Positions 27,118-34,766 of a DNA stretch of 64,000 bases are shown here, in pieces. The stretch comes from Novipirellula herctigrandis (GTDB lineage Bacteria; Planctomycetota; Planctomycetia; Pirellulales; Pirellulaceae). Below the pieces are notes generated by a model that did no database searches, was not told the origin of the DNA, and was given only the letters and a program-made list of their open reading frames with translations. The stretch spans positions 595,134 through 659,133 of the forward strand of contig SJPJ01000001.1 of the NCBI GenBank assembly GCA_007859835.1, read 5' to 3'. How positions within the stretch are numbered: the stretch's first letter is position 1; the number at the start of each line of letters is the position of its first letter. The position numbers and the translations under genes were made by a program.

Positions 27118-28263
27118 TCACTCGCGTGTGACAACCGAATCTCGCACAACGCTCTCTCGCGAATCCCGATCCCCTGGTGCCGCAGGGCCTGTTGCCTGGT
27201 CACGCAAGTCTCGGTCTCGGATTCCTTGCTGGCGCAATTCCTGATCGCGGATTCCTTGGTGCCGAGCCACCATCGCAGCCCCGATCATGCCCGCTTGATT
27301 ACCAAGCGTTGCGAACTCAATCTTGATGTTCTCGCCGACCTGCACAAGCGTTGTTTGCTGCACCGTTTGACGAACCGTCTCCAAGAACTCGCGTCCCACA
27401 CGCCGTTCGTTGCCTCCAAAGGTCATCGCTCCGCCTAGCAATACGACTGCCGGATCAACGGTCTGCCCAATCAATCCAATCGCGCGACCGACATAGGATG
27501 CCGTATCGGCAATCACTCTTTTACAAATTGCGTCACCCGCTTCTGCACCCGCAGCGATTTCGCGAGGCGAGGTAATTTCCGTCACTGAAATCGAACCTCC
27601 CGATGAGTCAGCACCGTCTTTCAATGCCGACTTCATCCGGTTCATCACGCCTCCGCTGCCAGCATACGTTTCCAAATGCCCGCGGCTCCCACATGTGCAC
27701 GGTAGCGCTTCGTCACTAAAGTCGATCGTGATGTGCCCAAGCTCACCCGCACAGCCGTGGTCGCCACCAAACGGATCGCCAGCGATAACCATGCCACAGC
27801 CAACCCCCGTGCCAAGGGTAACCAAGGCCAAGGAATGATTCCCCAAACCACGTAGCGAATGCTCAGCGTAGGCCGCCGAATTTGCATCGTTGATCACAAC
27901 CGATGGCAACTCGAACACTCGTTCCAATTCTTCCTTCAACGGCACGCCAAGCCAACCCTGCAAATTAACCACTTCGCGGATCACGGATACTTGTGTATCG
28001 AGCACTCCCGGTACGGCCAAACCCACTCCACAAAGCCGTACTCCGGCCAGATTTTTCGCTCGCATTTGCTGATCTGCGAATTGGTGAGCAAACTCAAAGA
28101 CTGCTGTCGGATTTCCTAATCCGGATGTTGGCGTTCGATCTTCGGCAAGAATCGCCCCATTACCATCGACCAAACCCAATTTCACGTCCGTCCCACCGAC
28201 ATCAATCCCCAAATGGATCGAGGAAGTGCCGTGAGCCGAGTCAATATCTTGAGGTTGCGTCAT
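27118..28263 (-). CDS. ROK family glucokinase-like protein with repetitive C-terminal tail
   Basis: 381 residues. HLGIDVGGTDVKLGLVDGNG is the ATP site, VTLGTGVGCGMV the second phosphate loop, CAGELGHITI the sugar-binding part, and CTCGSRGHLE the ROK zinc site. It probably phosphorylates glucose or a related hexose. The catalytic part ends near residue 340. The remaining tail is very charged and repetitive (HQGIRDQELR, then QQGIRDRDLR, then more RD-rich sequence) and appears to be made by a duplicated 30-bp unit at 27202-27261. The tail is not part of the fold and is unusual for the family. Confidence 0.9.
   Translation of the reverse strand: MTQPQDIDSAHGTSSIHLGIDVGGTDVKLGLVDGNGAILAEDRTPTSGLGNPTAVFEFAHQFADQQMRAKNLAGVRLCGVGLAVPGVLDTQVSVIREVVNLQGWLGVPLKEELERVFELPSVVINDANSAAYAEHSLRGLGNHSLALVTLGTGVGCGMVIAGDPFGGDHGCAGELGHITIDFSDEALPCTCGSRGHLETYAGSGGVMNRMKSALKDGADSSGGSISVTEITSPREIAAGAEAGDAICKRVIADTASYVGRAIGLIGQTVDPAVVLLGGAMTFGGNERRVGREFLETVRQTVQQTTLVQVGENIKIEFATLGNQAGMIGAAMVARHQGIRDQELRQQGIRDRDLRDQATGPAAPGDRDSRESVVRDSVVTRE
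27202..27261. repeat. Duplicated 30-bp unit inside the ROK kinase tail
   Basis: Two diverged 30-bp copies, each encoding a (H/Q)QGIRD(Q/R)(E/D)LR decapeptide on the minus strand. Both keep the reading frame, and further weaker copies seem to extend toward the stop codon. Confidence 0.7.
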
Positions 28264-28333
28264 GCTTTGAGAGAGGTTGAGCGATGTTGGGAGTCGTTAA
28301 AGACTGAGTATAATACGTTTTAAACCAATGCAC

Positions 28334-29122
28334 TTAGAGATTACGCAAATACTCTACGCCTTGGCTTAGTTCATCCCAAACCGTATCCGGCGACATTTCC
28401 CGTCGACCAACGGTAAAGTAGCCTCGATATTGGAAATTCTCGAGCAGTGACAAGAGTTCTGGAAAATCTGCGGTTCCTTGCCCTAGCGGGACAGCGACCC
28501 CCCGCCCCGCAGCCAAGTCGATCACTCCATCGACGGCACAAACCGCGTGAATTCGGTCCCCCAACGCCACGATCGCCTCGCGTGGACTATGGCGATTGAT
28601 AATCAATTGCCCTGGGTTCAACGCTGCGGCAATGTAAGCATCATCACTTGATGTAATCAATTTAGCGAGCGTTTCGCCCGATTCGGTCCCGGTTTCCGCA
28701 GCTAAAAAGGCGCCCACGCGAGCCCCGAAGCGACCTAGATCCTCCAATACACTGGCCAAGGATGAATACCGCGGATCTTCGCAATCTTCGGGAATGTTAC
28801 CAACTTGGTTAATGACAACACGTGCCCCTAACCGGTATGCCAACTTCATTGCCGCCTTGGTCGCCTCGACTCGCCGGTCCAAATCTTGGGGATTGTCATA
28901 CCCGCGTCGGGTTGGAAATCGGACCGTTACAACCCTCAAATTCAGATCATCCAGCATTTTCCGCAATTGTCGCAAGCCAGTGTCCGATAATTCCGAAGGG
29001 CGGATGCCGTTACGCGCGTCAATTTCCACTCCAGTTGCCCCCGTCGCCGCCGCCAACTGCAACGCCTTGGGCAATTTTACCGGCAAACAGTCGATTCGCA
29101 CCGCTACTTTGATTTCAGCCAC
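28334..29122 (-). CDS. Sugar phosphate isomerase/epimerase-like TIM barrel protein
   Basis: 262 residues. The pattern of an AP-endonuclease-2-like barrel is visible (ATGATGVEIDARNGIRPSEL, NLRVVTVRFPTRRGYD, RLGARVVINQVGNIPED, FLAAETGTESGETLAKLI, IHAVCAVDGVIDL, FQYRGYFTVGRRE). Members isomerise or epimerise sugars or act as inosose dehydratases; nothing here fixes the substrate. The start is a GTG at 29122. It follows the ROK kinase upstream on the same strand by 70 bases, compatible with a joint sugar-metabolism transcript. Confidence 0.8.
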   Translation of the reverse strand: MAEIKVAVRIDCLPVKLPKALQLAAATGATGVEIDARNGIRPSELSDTGLRQLRKMLDDLNLRVVTVRFPTRRGYDNPQDLDRRVEATKAAMKLAYRLGARVVINQVGNIPEDCEDPRYSSLASVLEDLGRFGARVGAFLAAETGTESGETLAKLITSSDDAYIAAALNPGQLIINRHSPREAIVALGDRIHAVCAVDGVIDLAAGRGVAVPLGQGTADFPELLSLLENFQYRGYFTVGRREMSPDTVWDELSQGVEYLRNL

Positions 29123-29236
29123 AGAAGTCTACTCGTTTCTAAACACAATATGATTTCTCGTCACGGCGGTAGTTTACGCGACCGTCCACAAAACGAAAAC
29201 ACACTTACCAAACGACGTTACTCGGTCAGGGTCCTC

Positions 29237-32164
29237 ATGACACGTTGTTGTTTTATTGCTGCGATTGTTTTGTTGGCAATTAACACGACAAACGCAGTCG
29301 CAGAAACCTCGTCCGAAAAATCTTCGGCCGAACAAACTCCTGCGCACGCTCAGATTACCGACACTTCCGACAACCGGATTCCACAGCCATCTAATACAGC
29401 CCTAACGGCTTACGTATGGGATTTCAGTCGATCGATCGATAATAACTATGACGATTGGCCTGATAATTGGCAGCGCAAGGTCGGTAGCCGATACCCACAA
29501 TACGTCAAAATTGGCATTTCACCGCACGACGAATCCGTCGAACAAAAAGGCCGCCACTTTGATTCCGAGGTCATCCGGTACTGGCCCAATCTGCGGCAAC
29601 ACTTCGATAGCCTCCCGCCGCTTCCCCCATCCTTCGCCGACCTTGTCTCCGATCGATATTTGGAAGTCGAACTCGACGGCGGCTTGGCGATGGTGCAAAG
29701 CGACAAAGTCAAAACCAGCCGCGTCTACCAATACCGTTTGTCCGCTCGCGTGATGACGCGAAACCTAGTACACGATTCGGCGAGAGTCGAATTTGTATTT
29801 ATCGACGAAGACGGACAACAAGTCGAAGTCCATTCCACCGAACCGGTCAGCGGCGCGACAAATTGGAAAGAACTGGTAATCAACAACGTCCGCGCTCCCA
29901 ACCACGCCACACACATGTTCGTTCGCTTAATCGTTGAAGGAGCGGAAGACGGCCTCGAAGACATTCGCGGCACAGTCGGCTTCGATGACATTCGCATTGA
30001 GCCGTTCCCCCAATTGCAATTGATCACCGACGAACCGCTTGGGGTCTACGAATATGGCCATGGCGTGGTTGCAACCGCAATTGTTTTGGGACTTCCGACG
30101 GGCGCATCAAAAGTTCACTTTCAACTTTTCGATGTCAACGGAAAAAAACTCGCGTCTGAACGCGCCGACATTGCGACGTCAATCCGCGAGCGGACCATCA
30201 CGATTGATTCGATTCAAATGCAATCGGCAACGGACAAAGAATCGAAACAACTTCTCGACATGCGATTCAATTGGACTTTGCCACGGATGAGGCCTGGGTT
30301 TTATCGTGTCACGGCATTTTTGGAGGGCAAACATATCTCATCGTTGTCCACCGAAACGAATGTGGCGGTCATCGAACCACTGGTCGACACGCGAGTCCCG
30401 GGTTGTTTCGGCTGGACGTTGCCGCAAGGCGATAAAGTCCCACACGGGCTCGGCGCCTCAGGCGTTATCACGGCCACCGAAAATGACTCGGCCGCCCCGT
30501 CAAATGATTACATCGCTTCACGCGACCTCGTCAATTGGCTGCTACAAATCGGTGTTGATTGGGTTAAATTCCCTTGCTGGGTTGCCCCCGATGACGACCA
30601 CGCGGCAAGCCGAATTGTTGACATCTGTACCCGATTGCAGGACAGCGAAATCCAAACCGTAGGGATGCTTGACGTACCGCGTGAAGACCAAATTCCACTC
30701 TACGATCTAAGAAGTCGCCGAGACACCGTTGCGTCCGAATTCTTTCGGGATATTCGCGTTTGGCATCCGCTGCTCGAACCCGTCATGACGCGTCTTACCT
30801 TGAAAGTCCGAAAATGGCAACTCGGTGCCGATGACGACTACAGCTTCCTCGGACGCAGTCGTTTGCGAGAATCGATTTCGTCAATATCCACCGGACTTCA
30901 AGGCTATGGCCAACCCCTCGAAATCGCTATTTGTTGGCCCTGGACCGAACCGGTACTCCCCAAGTCGGAAACGTCATGGCAAGCGGTTTGCCGGTCGGGT
31001 ACGCCGGAATTAACGTCAAAGGAAATTGATTCCTACTTGGAATTGAGTCGAGACACGAATTACGCAGGCGGCCCCGAAACATGGATTGTCTTGAACCCCG
31101 CCGCCAAGTCTCACTACGAACGCGATTCGCGAATCCTCGACATGGTTCTGCGAATGGCAACCGTTCGCAAACATCGGGTTCAAGCCGCGTTCGTCAGCAA
31201 CCCGCACGACCCTGAAAACGGCTTACTCACCTCCGATAGCCGCCCCACGATGATGCTGCTGCCGTGGCGAACCACAGCGCAGTTGATTGGCAGCCTTCGC
31301 CAAGTTGGATCGTTGCGACTTCGGTCCAAAGCCAACAATATCGTCTTCGCGGGACAAGATCGCGCCGTGCTGATGGTTTGGTCCGAAACACCATGCGAGG
31401 AAAAGATCTACCTTGGCGACGACGTCGAAGCAATCAACGTTTGGGGCCGAACCGAAGATTTGGAAGTCGAAACGATTGAAAACCGCCACGTTCAAAGTAT
31501 CAAGATCGGCCGACTCCCGATCTTCCTCGTGAATGTCGACCCCGAAAATTTGGCATTCCGAATGTCCGTGGAAGTCGAACAAACGCAAATCGACAGCATG
31601 CTCGGCCAAGCCCAACCGCTTGACGTGAGTTTTGCTAACCCGACTCGCGATGGCTTGGCCGGAAGCCTCGAAATTCGTGCCCCCGAGGCGTGGTCCTTCG
31701 ACGAGCCAAGCATCGAATGGGAATTACTCGGTGGCCACGACACAAAAACCCAATTCGAAGTTGTGCTAGGCAACAGTGCCAAAGTGGGCGACTACGAACT
31801 GGCATTGAATTTCGAGCAACAAACCGTGCCGCCAAAGCGATTTACTGTTTACCGAGAAATCACCGTTGGCCCGGTCGGATTGGAACTCCGAGCAGCGACG
31901 CGGATCTTGGAAGGTGGCCAATTACAAGTCGAAGTAGAAATGCTAAACCATTCGCGGTTGCCACAATCGTACGACTGTATCCTCTTTCCACACTCGGGCC
32001 GAAAGTACCAACGACGGTTTATTCAAATCGAACCAGGTGAAGTTTCACGCCGCGACTTCTACCTCCCCGACGCCGCAGACTTACTTGGCACAACGCTACT
32101 ACTTCGTGCCAGCGAACAGGACGGCCACCGTATCCTCAACTACGAAATCCCCGTCCAACGATAA
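29237..32164 (+). CDS. Large secreted protein, glycoside-hydrolase-like
   Basis: 975 residues from ATG 29237, preceded by CAGGG and opening a signal peptide (CCFIAAIVLLAINTTNAVA); an in-frame ATG at 29150 would give a 1004-residue form with a long basic N-region. Residues ~120-260 resemble a carbohydrate-binding jelly roll (SARVEFVFIDEDGQQVEVHS, WKELVINNVRAP, GTVGFDDIRIEPF). A beta-sandwich and a TIM-barrel-like stretch follow (GVDWVKFPCWVAPDDD, IQTVGMLDVP), and the C-terminal third is Ig-like. The architecture suggests a polysaccharide-active exported protein, but I see no catalytic pair I can assign, so the function is inference. The upstream gene is divergent. Confidence 0.65.
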   Translation: MTRCCFIAAIVLLAINTTNAVAETSSEKSSAEQTPAHAQITDTSDNRIPQPSNTALTAYVWDFSRSIDNNYDDWPDNWQRKVGSRYPQYVKIGISPHDESVEQKGRHFDSEVIRYWPNLRQHFDSLPPLPPSFADLVSDRYLEVELDGGLAMVQSDKVKTSRVYQYRLSARVMTRNLVHDSARVEFVFIDEDGQQVEVHSTEPVSGATNWKELVINNVRAPNHATHMFVRLIVEGAEDGLEDIRGTVGFDDIRIEPFPQLQLITDEPLGVYEYGHGVVATAIVLGLPTGASKVHFQLFDVNGKKLASERADIATSIRERTITIDSIQMQSATDKESKQLLDMRFNWTLPRMRPGFYRVTAFLEGKHISSLSTETNVAVIEPLVDTRVPGCFGWTLPQGDKVPHGLGASGVITATENDSAAPSNDYIASRDLVNWLLQIGVDWVKFPCWVAPDDDHAASRIVDICTRLQDSEIQTVGMLDVPREDQIPLYDLRSRRDTVASEFFRDIRVWHPLLEPVMTRLTLKVRKWQLGADDDYSFLGRSRLRESISSISTGLQGYGQPLEIAICWPWTEPVLPKSETSWQAVCRSGTPELTSKEIDSYLELSRDTNYAGGPETWIVLNPAAKSHYERDSRILDMVLRMATVRKHRVQAAFVSNPHDPENGLLTSDSRPTMMLLPWRTTAQLIGSLRQVGSLRLRSKANNIVFAGQDRAVLMVWSETPCEEKIYLGDDVEAINVWGRTEDLEVETIENRHVQSIKIGRLPIFLVNVDPENLAFRMSVEVEQTQIDSMLGQAQPLDVSFANPTRDGLAGSLEIRAPEAWSFDEPSIEWELLGGHDTKTQFEVVLGNSAKVGDYELALNFEQQTVPPKRFTVYREITVGPVGLELRAATRILEGGQLQVEVEMLNHSRLPQSYDCILFPHSGRKYQRRFIQIEPGEVSRRDFYLPDAADLLGTTLLLRASEQDGHRILNYEIPVQR

Positions 32165-32301
32165 AGCTCGGTTGCCCGTCCGTGTTGACAGCCGTTGCCA
32201 GGGGCGCGACCTCAGTGCAATTGACCAATTCCGCTGAGAAGATGCAGCAACGGATAACCGTCATACTCATTTCACGTCGGCGATTCGAACGACTTGCATT
32301 C

Positions 32302-33303
32302 TTAGGATGAATCTCTTGCTGCCGCACGGCCGAGACGATCCATGATCGCTCGACCAACTCCGACGCTTTGGCAGGTATCCACATGAATCGCTTGAACCGC
32401 GGCTTGATCCATTCGCCTAAGGGCAGCGAACAAATTTCGGGCGACTTCCGCTAAGTCAGTCGTTTCACTTAACACTTCGACAACCTCGTACCTCGCAGCC
32501 TCTTCGGCAGCAATTGGCCCGAACGCAATTCGCCCCGTGTGAGGCGGCACCCTCTCAGCCGGCGGAGCGAACAAGAGTAGCAATGGTTTCGATGGTGAAT
32601 AATGTTCTCGCATCATCCCAGGTGCTTCAATACGATCGGCCTGCCCCCGTTTCCGAGTCAATTGTGAAAGCGAAATGTCGAAACGACGGGACAACGCTTC
32701 TGCCGAAATTCCACCTGGCCTAAGTAGTCGCGGGCCTTCGGGTTCGAGCGCAATGATCGTCGATTCGACACCAAACGGACACGCTCCGCCATCAAGAATC
32801 AAGGAAACCGATTCACCTAAACCACTTTGACAATGCTCCGCCGCTGTGGGACTGATGTAGTTCGACCGATTCGCGCTCGGGGCCGCGATCGGAAACGGAC
32901 ACCGCTTCAGAAGTTCTAACGCGACCGGATGCGAGGGAATTCTAACAGCGACTGTGTCTAACCCAGCCGTGACACAATCGGGAATCCGAGAATGGCGTGG
33001 TAAGACGACCGTCATCGGACCGGGCCAAAGATCAGAAATCGCGTTAAGTTGCGTTTGAATTGGCTTCGCAAGAGGCATTGCACATGCCTCACCCATTCGA
33101 TCAATCGAAGCAACGTGAACGATTAATGGGTTGTTAGCCGGCCGTCCCTTGGCGGCAAAGATCTTCATTACCGCATCGGCATCCCAAGCATTTGCCGCTA
33201 ACCCGTAAACCGTCTCAGTGGGAATTGCAACCAATTCGCCCACCGAAAGAAGCTCGCAAGCCCAATCCAAATTTTCGCTAGTTGGCAATGCAATGCGGGG
33301 CAT
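32302..33303 (-). CDS. tsaC: L-threonylcarbamoyladenylate synthase (Sua5 type)
   Basis: Makes threonylcarbamoyl-AMP from threonine, bicarbonate and ATP for the universal t6A37 tRNA modification. VAIPTETVYGLAANA, KIFAAKGRPANNPLIVH, WPGPMTVVL, AVRIPSHP and IAAPSANRSNYISPT are the YrdC-fold motifs, with KGRP and SAN contacting substrate. At 333 residues it has the extra C-terminal Sua5 domain, linked by PGMMREHYSP, as in the longer members. It is a single gene between the secreted protein and the chemotaxis cluster. Confidence 0.93.
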   Translation of the reverse strand: MPRIALPTSENLDWACELLSVGELVAIPTETVYGLAANAWDADAVMKIFAAKGRPANNPLIVHVASIDRMGEACAMPLAKPIQTQLNAISDLWPGPMTVVLPRHSRIPDCVTAGLDTVAVRIPSHPVALELLKRCPFPIAAPSANRSNYISPTAAEHCQSGLGESVSLILDGGACPFGVESTIIALEPEGPRLLRPGGISAEALSRRFDISLSQLTRKRGQADRIEAPGMMREHYSPSKPLLLLFAPPAERVPPHTGRIAFGPIAAEEAARYEVVEVLSETTDLAEVARNLFAALRRMDQAAVQAIHVDTCQSVGVGRAIMDRLGRAAARDSS

Positions 33304-33491
33304 ACACGAGTCGTTTCATCGAGTGGCAAAAATGGAAGCGACCAATTTAGCAGACCGTTCTCGACTAAAAAACCTGTGCATCCACAGCCAATTCAAATCA
33401 AGTGTCACCCCTTGCGGAACAATCCCAATCCGAAAAAACAACCGGACCAGCGACTCACTGGCATCTCGACCCGCTCACGAAAATTCCGCGA

Positions 33492-33530
33492 CTAAAAAGA
33501 AACAACGCACTCGTCCCAAACGGTGCGTTG
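33492..33530 (-). terminator. Rho-independent terminator downstream of cheX
   Basis: On the minus strand CAACGCAC pairs with GTGCGTTG around a 12-base loop and is followed by TTTCTTTTT. It lies about 50 bases past the cheX stop codon and would end the cheY-cheX transcript. Confidence 0.8.
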
Positions 33531-33578
33531 AGAATCCGAAGCGATTATCCACGATCGCGACGCGAAGCTTGTTTGGGA

Positions 33579-34079
33579 CTAACCCTGCTTACTAAGCGCC
33601 ACAACGATTGCCAAACGATGCTCGTCGTATTGGTAATCTAATCGCGCGGGCTTGATGTGTGATGGGAATTCCAAACACTCCACGCCAGCGCGAACCACGC
33701 TCGGGAGCGACATCGTCAAGTTATAGCTGGCTAGACGTCGCTTGGTTCCGCCAACCACCATATTGCCTAGCTCACCGACAGCGTCGACAACCGTTTGATC
33801 CATCGTGTCCGTTTCATGATCAATCAATTGCCGCGCCCACCGGAATGCCGAATCTTTGTCGAGACAAATATTGACCGAACCGTTCAGATCGCCCGAGATT
33901 GCAACAACTACCGACACATCGTCGTCAGCATTTCCTTTGTTTGATTCACTCAGCGGATTTTGCGAATCACAGGTTCCAAATGGAGTCAGTGATTCACCGA
34001 CCATCATCTCGAACACTTCACCAAGAGATCCGTTGGCAGCTTCCATTACCGCAGTTTCCGTATCGATGCATAGTGCCAT
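33579..34079 (-). CDS. cheX: CheX-like chemotaxis phosphatase
   Basis: 166 residues. DAVGELGNMVVGGTKRRL contains the E..N pair (E103, N106) that CheC/CheX/FliY proteins use to dephosphorylate CheY-P. One such motif and the overall length favour CheX over CheC. ATG 34079 has AAAGG 9 bases upstream; a TTG three codons earlier is possible. It lies downstream of cheY on the same strand, about 110 bases away, so response regulator and phosphatase are probably made together. Confidence 0.85.
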   Translation of the reverse strand: MALCIDTETAVMEAANGSLGEVFEMMVGESLTPFGTCDSQNPLSESNKGNADDDVSVVVAISGDLNGSVNICLDKDSAFRWARQLIDHETDTMDQTVVDAVGELGNMVVGGTKRRLASYNLTMSLPSVVRAGVECLEFPSHIKPARLDYQYDEHRLAIVVALSKQG

Positions 34080-34190
34080 CAATTCCAACCTTTAAAATAA
34101 GCAAATAACTCTATTGCACTTGATGCTACCGAGAGCCCCAATAACTCTTCAAAATGTGAGATCAAATGTTGGATTGAACAATCCGACCTA

Positions 34191-34565
34191 CTAAACCGCC
34201 TCAGGGTTAGGAAGGACACGTGTCAGTTTCATCTGCAACATGTCTTGGTCAAATGGCTTAACCAAGTAGTCGTTTACTCCGGCTTGAATCGCCTTCACAA
34301 CCTGTGTCTTCTCGGTTTCCGTCGTAATCATCATGATCGGCACCTTATGACCGGCACTTCGAATGGCTTGCACCAATTCAAGGCCATTCATGTTCGGCAT
34401 ATTCCAATCGGTTAGCACAAGATCAAAACCGTTGCCATCGCCAAAGGCCTTGAGCGCCTCAACTCCATCACCTGCTTCAACAACTTCGTCGATCCACAGG
34501 CTACTTAGACTCCGTGCAATGATCTTTCGCATTACCCCTGAATCATCAACCAACAGTACCTTCAT
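34191..34565 (-). CDS. cheY: CheY-like single-domain response regulator
   Basis: 124 residues, one receiver domain. D7-D8 bind Mg2+, D53 in LVLTDWNMP is the phosphorylation site, T81 and K103 (LVKPF) are the conserved signalling residues. In chemotaxis, phospho-CheY binds the flagellar switch. It is divergent from cheA and next to cheX, which supports the chemotaxis assignment. AGGA precedes the ATG. Confidence 0.93.
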   Translation of the reverse strand: MKVLLVDDSGVMRKIIARSLSSLWIDEVVEAGDGVEALKAFGDGNGFDLVLTDWNMPNMNGLELVQAIRSAGHKVPIMMITTETEKTQVVKAIQAGVNDYLVKPFDQDMLQMKLTRVLPNPEAV

Positions 34566-34766
34566 TGGTAGAATCCTAATACTCTCTTTGTGTGTAAACA
34601 GCCCGCGAACCGCTACGTGACTTACTCAACGATAGCACACAAATAATGCCAGTTAGCAAAGCAATGCAATGTTGGCAAAATTTGCCGATTTATCAGACAC
34701 AACACAATTTCTTAGGTTACCTATTGAATGGTTCAAAGAGGCAAACGCTAAGGGGGGACAAACTAG

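Noticed and set aside
34670-34700. Sigma-28 or sigma-54 promoter before cheA
   Set aside because: GCCGATTT and TGGCA...TTGC are present but the spacing and partner elements do not fit either consensus.
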